Below the pieces are notes generated by a model, which was not told the origin of the DNA, searched no databases, and saw only the letters and a program-made list of their open reading frames with translations. DNA of 64,000 nt from JALYXI01 sp963716685 (GTDB lineage: Bacteria; Acidobacteriota; Terriglobia; Bryobacterales; Bryobacteraceae): contig CAVQTR010000006.1 in NCBI GenBank assembly GCA_963716685.1, positions 124,001-188,000 on the forward strand, read 5' to 3'. Below, piece after piece: positions 18,054-26,593 of the stretch (positions are counted from its first letter, which is position 1; every line of letters begins with the position of its first letter). Both the position numbers and the translations under genes were made by a program.

Positions 18054-19091
18054 TTACTTCGGAAACAGCAGCGGCAGCGCGTCTTCCGCGGTAAACATGC
18101 ACCGCGCGTTGTGTCCGCACTCCGGCACAATCCGCACTTCGTGGTGCGCGCCCAGTTTCTCGTTCACAAACTTTCCGAACGCTTCCCCGCGCGCCAGCCG
18201 CGTCGGTCCCTGCGCCATCGCCGAACACGAACCGTCAAATCCGCCAAGCGGCAGCACATCCAGTTCGCCCAGCAGGTAAGTCGTCGGCCGTGAAATCAGC
18301 TGCTTCTTCATCTGCTCGTCGCTCTGTTTCGCCGAATACCCCGTGCGATCCTTCATCCCATACGGCCACAAATCGTAGGTCGTGCAGTCGCGCGCCCCGC
18401 TAAACGCCCGGAACGCGGGAGCATTGGCCGGAACCGCTGGAATGTAACCCGGCGGATGCGCCTGCACCGAAAACGCGGCGTCCGTCGGACGGGTGCTGTC
18501 CGGCCAGGCGTAACTCGAAGGATTCGACACCACATACGTCACCGGCACGCCAAGCTTGTCGTGAATCTGATTGGCCATCTCATAACGGTTCAGCACCTGC
18601 CCTCCCGCCGAATGGCCCGCCACCACAATCTGTTTCAGATTCGGGAAAATCTCCCGCCGCGCCACTTCGCGCAGCACCTTGTCCAGGAAATCGAACGAAG
18701 TCACATCCGGATTGCTGATCGCCGCCCCGCCCGATCGCCAAGTGTTGCAGTTCCAGCTGATCTCGTTCGCCGCCAGAGTGTCGTGGCAGTTCGCCGCGGC
18801 CGACGCCATGCGCGGCGCAATCACCACCGTGTTCTCCAGCGCGCCCGCCAGAAATGCCGCCGCCAGAGCGTTGCGGAAATAGTTGTCGGCGTCCCGTCCC
18901 GCGCCATGCACCATGATCAGCGCGCGCGTCACCGCCTCGTTGCGCGTCGTCAGCGAGTAAGTGCGATACACCAGAGCGCGGCCCGCGCCTCCGCCCAGCG
19001 CGACCCACTCGGTGCAGGAGGAAGTGGCGGTGATGCAGGGTGCCGCGGAAGCGAGTGATGTCGAGAACAGAAGAAAAGCAACCAGGCGCAT
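18054..19091 (-). CDS. Alpha/beta-hydrolase, secreted
   Basis: 345 residues with a signal peptide (MRLVAFLLFSTSLASA). The nucleophile elbow is GHSAGGQ (IVVAGHSAGGQVLNRYE), and the oxyanion region lies near IMVHGAGRDADNYF. A late His in VPECGHNARCMF is the probable catalytic base. Several Cys pairs (near residue 20 and near the C-terminus) suggest disulfides, consistent with secretion. Substrate unknown; esterase or polymer-degrading activity would fit the neighbourhood of sulfatase and arabinofuranosidase. It lies 51 bases downstream of the GH51 gene on the same strand. Confidence 0.8.
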   Translation of the reverse strand: MRLVAFLLFSTSLASAAPCITATSSCTEWVALGGGAGRALVYRTYSLTTRNEAVTRALIMVHGAGRDADNYFRNALAAAFLAGALENTVVIAPRMASAAANCHDTLAANEISWNCNTWRSGGAAISNPDVTSFDFLDKVLREVARREIFPNLKQIVVAGHSAGGQVLNRYEMANQIHDKLGVPVTYVVSNPSSYAWPDSTRPTDAAFSVQAHPPGYIPAVPANAPAFRAFSGARDCTTYDLWPYGMKDRTGYSAKQSDEQMKKQLISRPTTYLLGELDVLPLGGFDGSCSAMAQGPTRLARGEAFGKFVNEKLGAHHEVRIVPECGHNARCMFTAEDALPLLFPK

Positions 19092-19142
19092 TGGAATAGT
19101 ATCGCGCGCCCCGCCGCGATTTGTTGAGAAAACGAATCGCGC

Positions 19143-20714
19143 TCAGCTCATGCTGATCCGCACCGTTGCCACAGACCTCGCCGGCAGCTCCACCGTCACT
19201 CCGCCGCCCGCGACCGCGGCATCCAGAGCCCTCGGCCGCACCTCGTCCGGACGAAGAAACGTATTCGCGGCATTCATCGCCGCGTGCGTCAGCACCTGTC
19301 CGGTCGCCTCCCCGGCCCGCACACTCGCGGGCAGCCGCAACCGCACCCGCACGCCGGTATCCGTCGAAGCGTTCGTCATGCTCACCGTTAAACTCCCCGC
19401 TGCAACCGATGCCGAGGCCGAAAGCAGTTCCCCGGTCCCCCGCACCGCCACCGATCTCGCACCCATATGCGGCCGGTAAAGCTCGAAAACGTAGAACACC
19501 GGCGTGCGTACAAAGTGGTCTTCGTGCGCCAGGAACAACGAATGCAAACAATTGATCGTCTGCGCCACATTCGCCATCGCGATCTTGTCCGCATGGCGGT
19601 TGAAGATGTCGAAGTGCATGCCCGTATGCACCGCGTCCCGCAGCGTCACCGTCTGCGCCAGCTGAAATCCCGGCGCAATCTCCGGACTCTGCGCATACCA
19701 AATGCCCCACTCATCCAGCACGAATCGGATGCGGTGCTCCGGATCGTACTTTTCCATCACACGCCAGTTCGCCAGCAGCGCCTCTTCCAGCCGCGCGCCC
19801 TTGTTCATCACCGCGCGCCACTCCGCCGTCGTCGATTCCGCGGCTGACACCGGGGTCTGCCGGAAATCCGTATAGAAGTGCATCGATAAGCCATCAATGC
19901 GCGGCTTCACCGCCACGCCCCGCATGCCTTCGAAAAACCCCTCCGTCCATCCGGTATTGAAATCCGCCGAGTGTCCCCGGGGTCCGCACGCCACCAGGTA
20001 CAGGTTCCCGTAAGGCGGAATCTGGCTCGTGAACAGCCGGTACCACTGCGCATACTCCGCCGGCTTCATCATCCCCCCGCAGTTCCACGATTCGTTCCCG
20101 ATCCCCCAGAACCGTACGCCGAACGGCTCCGGGCTGCCATCCGCCGCCCGTTCGTCCGCCAGCGATGCCGTACCCCGCGGCGCATTACAGTAAGTCACCC
20201 AGTCGTGAAATTCCTGCGGCGAGCCTGACGCCACATTCGCCGCCAGATAGGGCGCGGCCCCGCTCAGCCGACACAGCCGCATGAACTCCTGCGTGCCGAA
20301 AGTGTTCGGCTCCGCGCCCTTCAGTTCCGGCGGCATTCGGTCGCCCCAGTAGCTCGCGGTCCGTGGACGCCGTCCCGCTGCGCCGATTCCGTCCCGCCAG
20401 TGATAGCTGTCCGCAAAGCAGCCGCCCGGCCACCGCAGATTCGGCGCGCTCAGCCGCCGCAGATCCTCCACAAAACGCCTGCGAATCCCGCCCTCGTTCG
20501 GAATCTTCGAATTCGGCCCCACCCAGATCCCGTCGTAGATCACGCCCCCCAGATGTTCGATAAAGTGCCCGTACAGATGTGGACTAATCACCGCGCCTAG
20601 CTGATCCGCCGCAATCGACAACTCGAAATCCGCCGCCCCCGCCGCACCTCGGGGAATCACGGCCACAGCGGCAGCAGCCGCGGACGAAGCCAGCAAACGT
20701 CTTCGATTGAGCAT
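19143..20714 (-). CDS. Alpha-L-arabinofuranosidase, GH51 family
   Basis: 523 residues. The Tat-like leader (MLNRRRLLASSAAAAAVAV) is followed by the GH51 (beta/alpha)8 barrel: LYGHFIEHLGGVIYDGIWVG, LRWPGGCFADSYHWRDGIG and WGIGNESWNCGG, where E208 is the acid/base. E335 in FVLDEWGIWY is the nucleophile. A C-terminal beta-sandwich follows. It releases arabinofuranosyl residues from plant-type arabinans or arabinoxylans. The predicted export is worth noting, because many GH51 enzymes are cytoplasmic. It is divergent from the padR gene across a 79-base region. Confidence 0.92.
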   Translation of the reverse strand: MLNRRRLLASSAAAAAVAVIPRGAAGAADFELSIAADQLGAVISPHLYGHFIEHLGGVIYDGIWVGPNSKIPNEGGIRRRFVEDLRRLSAPNLRWPGGCFADSYHWRDGIGAAGRRPRTASYWGDRMPPELKGAEPNTFGTQEFMRLCRLSGAAPYLAANVASGSPQEFHDWVTYCNAPRGTASLADERAADGSPEPFGVRFWGIGNESWNCGGMMKPAEYAQWYRLFTSQIPPYGNLYLVACGPRGHSADFNTGWTEGFFEGMRGVAVKPRIDGLSMHFYTDFRQTPVSAAESTTAEWRAVMNKGARLEEALLANWRVMEKYDPEHRIRFVLDEWGIWYAQSPEIAPGFQLAQTVTLRDAVHTGMHFDIFNRHADKIAMANVAQTINCLHSLFLAHEDHFVRTPVFYVFELYRPHMGARSVAVRGTGELLSASASVAAGSLTVSMTNASTDTGVRVRLRLPASVRAGEATGQVLTHAAMNAANTFLRPDEVRPRALDAAVAGGGVTVELPARSVATVRISMS

Positions 20715-20755
20715 AAACGTTCATTCTCCTCCGCGCGCCGTGTTACCGCGCCGTA

Positions 20756-20790
20756 TTGACGCTCGATATTGCGCTTCGATATCGTATAAC
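20756..20790 (+). promoter_or_regulatory. Probable padR promoter with repeated CGATAT operator-like motif
   Basis: TTGACG at 20756-20761 fits a -35 box. CGATAT occurs at 20764-20769 and again at 20777-20782; the second copy lies inside the perfect 8-base palindrome CGATATCG (20777-20784). The start codon follows at 20794. PadR repressors usually bind dyads overlapping their own promoters, so this is a reasonable autoregulatory site. The -10 box is not clear: GATATC at 20778 gives 16-base spacing. Confidence 0.4.
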
Positions 20791-20793
20791 CAC

Positions 20794-21123
20794 ATGGCAA
20801 AATCGACGGAGCTCCTCCAGGGAACGCTCGACCTGCTCATCCTCCGTACCCTCGAACTCCGCCCGCTGCATGGCGTCGGCATCGCCGCCCGCATCGAACA
20901 GGTCACCCGCGGCGTCTTCGTCGTCGGTCCCGGTTCCCTCTTCCCCGCCCTGCACCGGCTCGCTGAGAAGGGCTGGGTCCTCGGCCAGTGGCAGCTGGAA
21001 AACGGCCGCCGCGTCAAAGTCTATTCCCTCACCCGCTCCGGCGCGTCGCAGCTGGCCCGCCAAAAACGGAACTGGCTCACCGTCACTACCGCGATGACCC
21101 GCGCTCTCGCCGAGGAGCTCTAA
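20794..21123 (+). CDS. PadR-family transcriptional regulator
   Basis: 109 residues from ATG 20794, in the typical form MAKSTELLQGTLDLLILRTLELRP, a winged-helix domain with the wing in GSLFPALHRLAEKGWV and a basic YSLTRSGASQLARQKRNW. A longer in-frame reading back to 20707 exists but adds non-homologous sequence. PadR proteins repress adjacent transporter genes and respond to small aromatic or drug-like ligands. Here it sits 4 bases before a long permease, an arrangement repeated many times in acidobacterial genomes. It probably represses itself and the permease. Confidence 0.93.
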   Translation: MAKSTELLQGTLDLLILRTLELRPLHGVGIAARIEQVTRGVFVVGPGSLFPALHRLAEKGWVLGQWQLENGRRVKVYSLTRSGASQLARQKRNWLTVTTAMTRALAEEL

Positions 21124-21127
21124 CCCT

Positions 21128-23830
21128 TTGGCCTGGGCCGCCCGTTGCGCCAGTTTCCTTCGCCGCCTTCTCCGCCGCCGCGCCGCGGAAGAAGATCTCG
21201 AAGCCGAGGTCGCCGCTTACTTTGACCTGCTGACTGATCGTTACACCGCGCAGGGCATGTCCCCCGAAGCCGCCCGCCGCAAAGCCCGCCTCCAGTTCGG
21301 CGCTCCGGATCAGGTGAAGCAAAACGTGCGCGAAAGCCGCACCGGCGCTCGCCTCGAATCGGCATGGCAGGATTTTCGCTACGCCGCCCGCACCCTGCGC
21401 CGCAGCCCCGGCTTTGCTCTCGCCGCCATCCTCACCCTCGCGCTCGGCATCGGCGCAAGCACTGCCCTCTTCAGCGTGGCGAATGCCGTCCTGCTCCGTC
21501 CCCTTCCCTATCGCGATTCCGCCCGCCTGGTTTACGCCTGCGAAGACTTCAAAACCCGCAACGTCTACGACCATCTCTGGTCCGGACCCAACTACATCGA
21601 CCTGCGTGACCGCACCGCCTCCACCCTCGAGCAGGTAGCGGCCGTCAGCACCTACCGCAACACCCTGTTCGACGACCACGGCCGACCGGAGGAATACGTA
21701 TACGCCGCCGCCACTCCCAACATCTTTAGCCTCCTCGGCGCCCGCATCATTGCGGGCCGCAACTTCCTGGGCAGCGACGCGCCGCCCGAACCCGGAAGTG
21801 GCGCCGTCGCACCCGGTTCACCCAACCGCCACCTTCCTCTTATTGCCATCGCCAGCGAGGAGTTTTTCCAAAAAAGATTCGGCGGCAATCCAGCCATGCT
21901 GGGCCAGCCTATCGAAAAAAACGGTCCTGTCCTCGTCGGCGTAGTCGAACCCGGTGTGGAACTGCTCTTCCGGCCCGACCGCAACATCGAGCGGCGTCCC
22001 GATCTGTGGATCGCCGAGCGCATGCCCTACAGCGAGGAAGCCCGCGGGCAAAAGTACTATCGCGTGCTCGTTAAGCTGCGCCCCGGCGTCTCGCTGCAGC
22101 GCGCGCAGTCTCAGGCTGACGCCGTCGCCGCACAGATCCGCGCCACCAGCGCCGGCATGGATGGCACCGGCTTCCGCATCCGCCTCGAACCCATGCAGCA
22201 ATATCTCGTCGCGCCGCTGCGGCCCGCCATTCTCGCTCTCATGGGCGCCGTCCTGTTTCTCCTGCTTATCGCTTGTGCGAACGTCGCCAATCTGTTCCTC
22301 GTCCGCGCATCGCTCCGCGCCAAAGATCTCGCTTTGCGCACCGCACTGGGAGCGAGCCGCTGGCGCCTCGCCTGCCAGCTGCTTGCGGAAGCGCTGCTGG
22401 TCTCCGCTCTCGGTTCCGCCCTCGGCCTCGCACTCGCGTGGACCGGCGTTCGCCAGCTCCTCGCCATCGCTCCCACGAACCTGCAGCGCCTCGACGCCGT
22501 GCGTGTCGATCCCGCCGTACTCGCCTTCAGCTTGTGCGCCGGTCTCGCCGCAGCCCTGCTGTTCGGCCTCGCGCCAGCTCTCCGCACCGCGCGTCCGGAT
22601 CTCTCGCGCGTCCTGCGCGCCGCCGGGCGCAATACCGGTCTCAACGGCGGCACGTCCCTTCGCAATGCGGTCGTCGTCGCGGAAGTCGCTCTCTGTTTCG
22701 TCCTGCTGGTCGGTTCCGGCCTCATGTTCCGCAGCTTCCTCGCGCTGCAGCGAATCGATACCGGGTTCGACCCGCACGGCGTGCTCACCTTCCGCACCGT
22801 TGGCGACCGCGCCGCCTCCACCGAAGCGGGACGCGCCGCACAGGTTCGGCAGATGCAGTCCGCGCTCGCCGCCATCCCCGGAGTGAAAAGCGTTACCGCC
22901 GCCAACCACCTGCCTCTCGGCAGCCTGTTCTATCCCCTGCGCTGGGCGCGCGAAGACGCCCTTACCGATCCTCGTAAATTCCAGGCCGCCGACTTTCAGG
23001 TGGTGCTCCCCGGCTATTTCGAAACCATGCGCACCCCGCTCGTGGCTGGCCGGTTCTTCAACGAATCCGACAACAGCCCGCAGGCCAGACGGGTCATCGT
23101 CGACCAGCAGTTCGCCGCCAAAGCCTTCTCAGGCGAGAATGCCGTCGGCCGCCGGCTCCTGCTCCAATTCATCACCCCCGACAACGTCTGGTACGAAATC
23201 GTGGGCGTGGTGGCGCACCAGCGCCTTTCCGGCCTCGCCGAGCCCGGCCGTGAACAGCTCTATGCGCCCGATGGCGCCATGGGTTACCGCGAAGTACAAG
23301 CCTGGGCTGTTCGCACCCATGGCGACCCGGCCCGCTATGCTCCGCTCGTGCGCGCGCAAATGGCGAAGCTCGATCGCGGTATCCTGCTCACCGATGTGCA
23401 GACCATGGATACGATCGTTGATCGCGCCCTCACCGGCGCGCGCTTCTCGCTCTTTCTGATCGCCGTCTTCGCCGCCATTGCCGCTGCCCTCGCCGGCGTC
23501 GGGCTCTATGGAGTCTTGTCCACCGTCGTGCGCCAGCGTACTGCCGAGATCGGCGTCCGCATGGCGCTCGGCGCGGCTCCTGCGGGAATCTTCGGACTGA
23601 TGATCGGCTACGGTCTGCGATTAAGCGTCGCCGGAATCGTAGCGGGACTCGGTGCCGCGCTTCTTCTCACGCGTGCGGTGGCCGGTATGCTCACCGGCAT
23701 CCAGCCCGCTGACCCTGTCACCTTCGCCGCAATGGCCGCCCTGTTTCTGGTCGTCGCGAGCCTGGCAACCTGGATCCCCGCTCGGCGGGCCGCCGCGCTC
23801 GATCCCTCCACCGCGCTCCGCGAAGAATAG
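21128..23830 (+). CDS. Acidobacterial MacB/FtsX-type ABC permease (ADOP family)
   Basis: 900 residues, starting at TTG 21128, 4 bases after padR. The N-terminus (DLEAEVAAYFDLLTDRYTAQG, then ARRKARLQFG) is the extension typical of acidobacterial duplicated orphan permeases. A membrane anchor follows (FALAAILTLALGIGASTALF), then a MacB-like periplasmic domain, an FtsX unit with three helices (about 370-480), a second periplasmic domain and a second FtsX unit ending in WIPARRAAALDPSTALREE. No ATPase is encoded nearby, hence 'orphan'. These probably form mechanotransmission or export complexes with an ATPase encoded elsewhere. The function of the family is not settled. Confidence 0.92.
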   Translation: MAWAARCASFLRRLLRRRAAEEDLEAEVAAYFDLLTDRYTAQGMSPEAARRKARLQFGAPDQVKQNVRESRTGARLESAWQDFRYAARTLRRSPGFALAAILTLALGIGASTALFSVANAVLLRPLPYRDSARLVYACEDFKTRNVYDHLWSGPNYIDLRDRTASTLEQVAAVSTYRNTLFDDHGRPEEYVYAAATPNIFSLLGARIIAGRNFLGSDAPPEPGSGAVAPGSPNRHLPLIAIASEEFFQKRFGGNPAMLGQPIEKNGPVLVGVVEPGVELLFRPDRNIERRPDLWIAERMPYSEEARGQKYYRVLVKLRPGVSLQRAQSQADAVAAQIRATSAGMDGTGFRIRLEPMQQYLVAPLRPAILALMGAVLFLLLIACANVANLFLVRASLRAKDLALRTALGASRWRLACQLLAEALLVSALGSALGLALAWTGVRQLLAIAPTNLQRLDAVRVDPAVLAFSLCAGLAAALLFGLAPALRTARPDLSRVLRAAGRNTGLNGGTSLRNAVVVAEVALCFVLLVGSGLMFRSFLALQRIDTGFDPHGVLTFRTVGDRAASTEAGRAAQVRQMQSALAAIPGVKSVTAANHLPLGSLFYPLRWAREDALTDPRKFQAADFQVVLPGYFETMRTPLVAGRFFNESDNSPQARRVIVDQQFAAKAFSGENAVGRRLLLQFITPDNVWYEIVGVVAHQRLSGLAEPGREQLYAPDGAMGYREVQAWAVRTHGDPARYAPLVRAQMAKLDRGILLTDVQTMDTIVDRALTGARFSLFLIAVFAAIAAALAGVGLYGVLSTVVRQRTAEIGVRMALGAAPAGIFGLMIGYGLRLSVAGIVAGLGAALLLTRAVAGMLTGIQPADPVTFAAMAALFLVVASLATWIPARRAAALDPSTALREE

Positions 23831-23848
23831 CCCGGTCTGCCGCCTCGC

Positions 23849-24640
23849 TTAATCCAGTTCCCGGACCCAGATGTTCCGGAAACTGATCGGCTCGCTCTTG
23901 TCCGGATGCCCCTGCAGCTTGATCGGCGCGCGGTCGTACTTCTTATAGAACGGCGCGCCGATATACCGTGTTTCGCCCTTCAGCTCGAAATGATTCTGTA
24001 CCAGCACGCCGTTAAAGAAAACCGTGACGTACGCGGGGCTTTTCAGTGAGCCATCCGCTGTGAACGTCGGCGCCGTCCACACCACGTCATACGTCTGCCA
24101 CTCGCCCGGCCGGCGATTCGGGTTCGCCAATGGAATCGCCTGCTTGTACATGCTCCCGGCCTGCCCGTTGGAATAGGTCTTGTTGTTGTACGAATCCAGA
24201 ATCTGCAGCTCATATCCGGCATCGCCCGGCCCCGTCGAAGCCAGAAACACACCGCTGTTGCCGCGCGCCTGATCGGTTCCCGTAATGCTCTCCGGAATCT
24301 TCCACTCGATGTGCAGCTGGTAATCCCGGAACGTCCGCTTGGTCTCGATGTTTCCGGGAGCGCTCGCCTTGTTCACCGTCAGCACGCCATCCGCAACGGT
24401 CCACTTCGCCGGCGATTTGTCCCGGGTCGCAACCCACTCATCCAAATTCTTCCCGTCGAACAGCACAATCGCGTCGGAAGGAGGGGCGGCGTTGCTGGCG
24501 CCTGGCGTCACCACTTTGGGTACCGGCTCCCACACTTCCGTATCCTGCGGTTTCGGCGCCGCCGTCTGCGCCGGCAACGGAGCCGCCACCGCAATCAGAG
24601 TCAGGAATGGAAGCAGGCGGGAACAGCGAAGGCTCATCAT
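23849..24640 (-). CDS. Exported DUF1080 (3-keto-disaccharide hydrolase-like) protein
   Basis: 263 residues with a signal peptide (MMSLRCSRLLPFLTLIAVAAPLPA). The DUF1080 concanavalin-like domain is clear: IVLFDGKNLDEWVATRD, WTVADGVLTVN, HIEWKIPE, GNSGVFLAS, YELQILDSYNNKTY, GEWQTYDVVWTAP, VTVFFNGVLVQNH and PIKLQGHPDKSEPISFRNIWVREL. Some members hydrolyse 3-keto-glycosides in the periplasm. It is the third gene of an operon with the cupin and the alcohol dehydrogenase (34-base gap), though its substrate need not be linked to theirs. It is convergent with the permease. Confidence 0.88.
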   Translation of the reverse strand: MMSLRCSRLLPFLTLIAVAAPLPAQTAAPKPQDTEVWEPVPKVVTPGASNAAPPSDAIVLFDGKNLDEWVATRDKSPAKWTVADGVLTVNKASAPGNIETKRTFRDYQLHIEWKIPESITGTDQARGNSGVFLASTGPGDAGYELQILDSYNNKTYSNGQAGSMYKQAIPLANPNRRPGEWQTYDVVWTAPTFTADGSLKSPAYVTVFFNGVLVQNHFELKGETRYIGAPFYKKYDRAPIKLQGHPDKSEPISFRNIWVRELD

Positions 24641-24674
24641 TGTTTAGAGAATACACCTCCGCGCCCCTGGCGGT

Positions 24675-25085
24675 TCACGCCTGGCTTTCGCCTGATCGGT
24701 ACTGCTGCTCCGTCACCTGCTCCATCCACTCCACCGCTTTTCCGTTCAGCCTCTCTTGAATGGCAATGTGCGTCATCCCAGTCGTCGTGGTGGCGCCGTG
24801 CCAGTGCTTCTCACCCGGCGCGAACCAAACGACATCGCCCGGATAAAAGCGTTCCACCGGACCACCCTCGCGCTGCGCCCAGCCCGCGCCGGCCGTCACG
24901 ATCAGCGTCTGTCCCAGAGGATGAGTGTGCCACGCCGTGCGCGCTCCCGGCTCGAACGTCACGCTCGCGCCCTGCACCAGCGCGGGGTCCGGCGCCTGGA
25001 ACAGCGCATCCACGCGCACGTTTCCCGTAAACCACTCCGATGGTCCTTTTGCCGACGCCTGCGAGCCAACCCGTTTGATTTCCAT
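24675..25085 (-). CDS. Cupin protein closely resembling manganese-dependent hydroxynitrile lyase (GtHNL type)
   Basis: 136 residues forming a single cupin. The metal site is H53-T-H55-P-L-G-Q59 with H94 in GEKHWHG. Numbering and surrounding residues (GASVTFEPGARTAWHTHPLG; GDVVWFAPGEKHWHG) match, from memory, the Granulicella tundricola cupin hydroxynitrile lyase, whose Mn ligands are H53, H55, Q59 and H94. A40, V42 and Q110, residues studied by mutation there, are the same here. That enzyme cleaves or makes mandelonitrile in vitro; the natural role of the family is unknown. It starts 14 bases after the alcohol dehydrogenase. It lacks a signal peptide, so it is cytoplasmic. Confidence 0.85.
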   Translation of the reverse strand: MEIKRVGSQASAKGPSEWFTGNVRVDALFQAPDPALVQGASVTFEPGARTAWHTHPLGQTLIVTAGAGWAQREGGPVERFYPGDVVWFAPGEKHWHGATTTTGMTHIAIQERLNGKAVEWMEQVTEQQYRSGESQA

Positions 25086-25099
25086 CCTGAGTCCTCCTC

Positions 25100-26116
25100 T
25101 TACACCTGCAGCAGGGTTTTAATGGCCCGCCGCTCGTCCATGGCCCGGTAGCCCTCTGCAACCTGGTCCAGCGGCAGCGTCAAGTCGAATACCTTGCCCG
25201 GATTGATCTTCTCATTCAGCACCAGATCGATCAGTTCAGGCAGGTAGCGCCGCACCGGAGCCGGACCGCCGTGCAGATGCACCTGACCCATGAACAGCTG
25301 TGTCCCGTCCAGCTGCACACCGTGAGGCACGCCCACATAGCTCACAAATCCGCCGGGCCGCGCGCAGTGGATTGCCTGCATCATCGATTCCTGCGTGCCC
25401 ACGCACTCCATCACGGAATCCGCCCCGATTCCGCGTGTCATCTCTTTGATCCGCGCAATCCCCTCGTCGCCGCGCTCAGTCACGATATCGGTCGCGCCGA
25501 ACTCCCTCGCCAGTTTCTGCCGCGGTTCGTGGCGGCTCATGGCAATGATCCGCTCCGCGCCCATCTGTCTCGCCGACAGCACCGCCAGCAGACCCACGGC
25601 TCCATCGCCCACCACCACGGCCGTCGCGCCCGGCTGTACATGCGCCGCATCCGCCGCGTACCAACCCGTGCCGAGGACGTCGGACGTAGCCAGCAGACTG
25701 GCCATCATCTCTTGCGAAGGAAGCTCCTGTGTTGGCACCAGTGTGCCGTCCGCCAGCGGCACACGCAAAAACGGCGATTGCGCGCCGCTCATGAACTCGC
25801 GCTGCACGCATGACGACTGATAGCCGTCCTGGCAGATTACGCAGGTATTGTCCGAAGTGGCAAACGACCCGACCACAAACTGGCCGGGCCGGACGTTTCG
25901 TACCTCTCCCCCGACTTCTTCCACGACTCCGCAGTACTCATGCCCCATGGCAGTCGGCTGTTTCACCTGGGAGATGCCGCGATACGGCCAAAGGTCCGAT
26001 CCGCAGATACAGGTCGCCGAGAGACGCAGAATCGCATCCGTCGGGTGGGTAATGGTAGGTTCCGCCCGGTCCTCATAACGGATGTCCCGGGCACCGTGCA
26101 GCACTGTTCCTTTCAC
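25100..26116 (-). CDS. Zinc-dependent alcohol dehydrogenase (MDR family)
   Basis: 338 residues from GTG 26116, chosen because GGAGAG lies about 8 bases upstream and the protein then begins KGTVLHGARDIRYED like its family; a longer in-frame reading to 26194 is unlikely. Catalytic zinc ligands are in ATCICGSDLW and GHEYCG. The structural-zinc loop is C-V-I-C-x7-C, short of the usual four Cys. The Rossmann motif is VVGDGAVGLLAV. It oxidises an alcohol or reduces an aldehyde with NAD(P). The downstream cupin in the same operon may process a related carbonyl compound. Two repeat blocks lie 200-400 bases upstream. Confidence 0.88.
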   Translation of the reverse strand: MKGTVLHGARDIRYEDRAEPTITHPTDAILRLSATCICGSDLWPYRGISQVKQPTAMGHEYCGVVEEVGGEVRNVRPGQFVVGSFATSDNTCVICQDGYQSSCVQREFMSGAQSPFLRVPLADGTLVPTQELPSQEMMASLLATSDVLGTGWYAADAAHVQPGATAVVVGDGAVGLLAVLSARQMGAERIIAMSRHEPRQKLAREFGATDIVTERGDEGIARIKEMTRGIGADSVMECVGTQESMMQAIHCARPGGFVSYVGVPHGVQLDGTQLFMGQVHLHGGPAPVRRYLPELIDLVLNEKINPGKVFDLTLPLDQVAEGYRAMDERRAIKTLLQV

Positions 26117-26324
26117 TCGATCTCTCCTTATCCAGTTGGTCTGATTCAGGCTAACCGGAAACCCGGCATTTGAGAAGGTCTGGAACGAACACATGCCTGT
26201 GGGCTCCGTTCACGCCGGTCTGCTGATTTTCGCCTGAGCGGATTCAACAGTTTGCCAGCCGGCCGCCCATCCGGCCTTTGCGGCAACCTGTACGATGAAG
26301 GCGAGCAACTCAGTCCGGCGTAGT

Positions 26325-26381
26325 GCCGTTGTGCAACGAAAAAGATTGCACAACGTGCACAATCTTGCACAATGTGCACAA
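26325..26381. repeat. TGCACAA repeat block A with hairpin-like dyad
   Basis: TGCACAA occurs at 26347, 26356, 26366 and 26375, spaced 9, 10 and 9 bases; this forms a 19-base unit (TTGCACAACGTGCACAATC) repeated twice with two differences. The inverted copy TTGTGCAA at 26329-26336 pairs perfectly with TTGCACAA at 26346-26353 across a 9-base loop. The block opens with GCCGTTGTGCA, which is repeated in block B. It could be an operator array for the downstream dehydrogenase or a DnaA-box-like or iteron-like array. Confidence 0.75.
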
Positions 26382-26457
26382 TGAAACCGCGATTGTGGGT
26401 AGTCCGCTGAGACTTATGCCCTTTTAGAACCGCGGTGTCTCGATCAAGGGGCGCATT

Positions 26458-26515
26458 GCCGTTGTGCAGCGGGACAAATCGACCAAAACTGCACAATATG
26501 CACAATTCTGCACAA
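26458..26515. repeat. TGCACAA repeat block B
   Basis: It starts with the same GCCGTTGTGCA as block A, 133 bases away, and then has TGCACAA at 26490, 26499 and 26509 with the same 9- and 10-base spacing. The inverted copy is 10 bases farther from the first direct copy than in block A, about one helical turn. Two 9-mers, ATATGCACA and TTCTGCACA, differ at one specified position from the DnaA-box consensus TTATNCACA. Confidence 0.72.
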
Positions 26516-26532
26516 CGCGCCTTTCCCCCAAA

Positions 26533-26567
26533 TGAAAAAGCCGCGCCCCCTTTCGGGAGCGCGGCTT
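26533..26567 (-). terminator. Intrinsic terminator of the groES-groL operon
   Basis: Read on the minus strand, AAGCCGCGCTCCC (26567-26555) pairs with GGGGGCGCGGCTT (26550-26538) around a GAAA tetraloop, with one G-U pair, followed by a T run. It lies 27 bases after the groL stop. Confidence 0.9.
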
Positions 26568-26593
26568 CGTTTCGTACAGGAGTTGGCCGGACT

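Larger units (their letters stand above)
26117..26593. other. Intergenic region between groL and the alcohol dehydrogenase operon
   Basis: The longest gene-free stretch in the window (477 bases). It contains the dehydrogenase ribosome-binding site near 26125, about 190 bases with no recognisable feature (26130-26320), repeat block A, a 75-base spacer, repeat block B and the groL terminator. I found no tRNA-like cloverleaf and no convincing reading frame in it. Confidence 0.7.

Noticed and set aside
26325..26515. Short repeats as a CRISPR array
   Set aside because: The unit is 7-19 bases with 2-3 base gaps, there are no unique spacers of 25-40 bases, and no cas genes are near.
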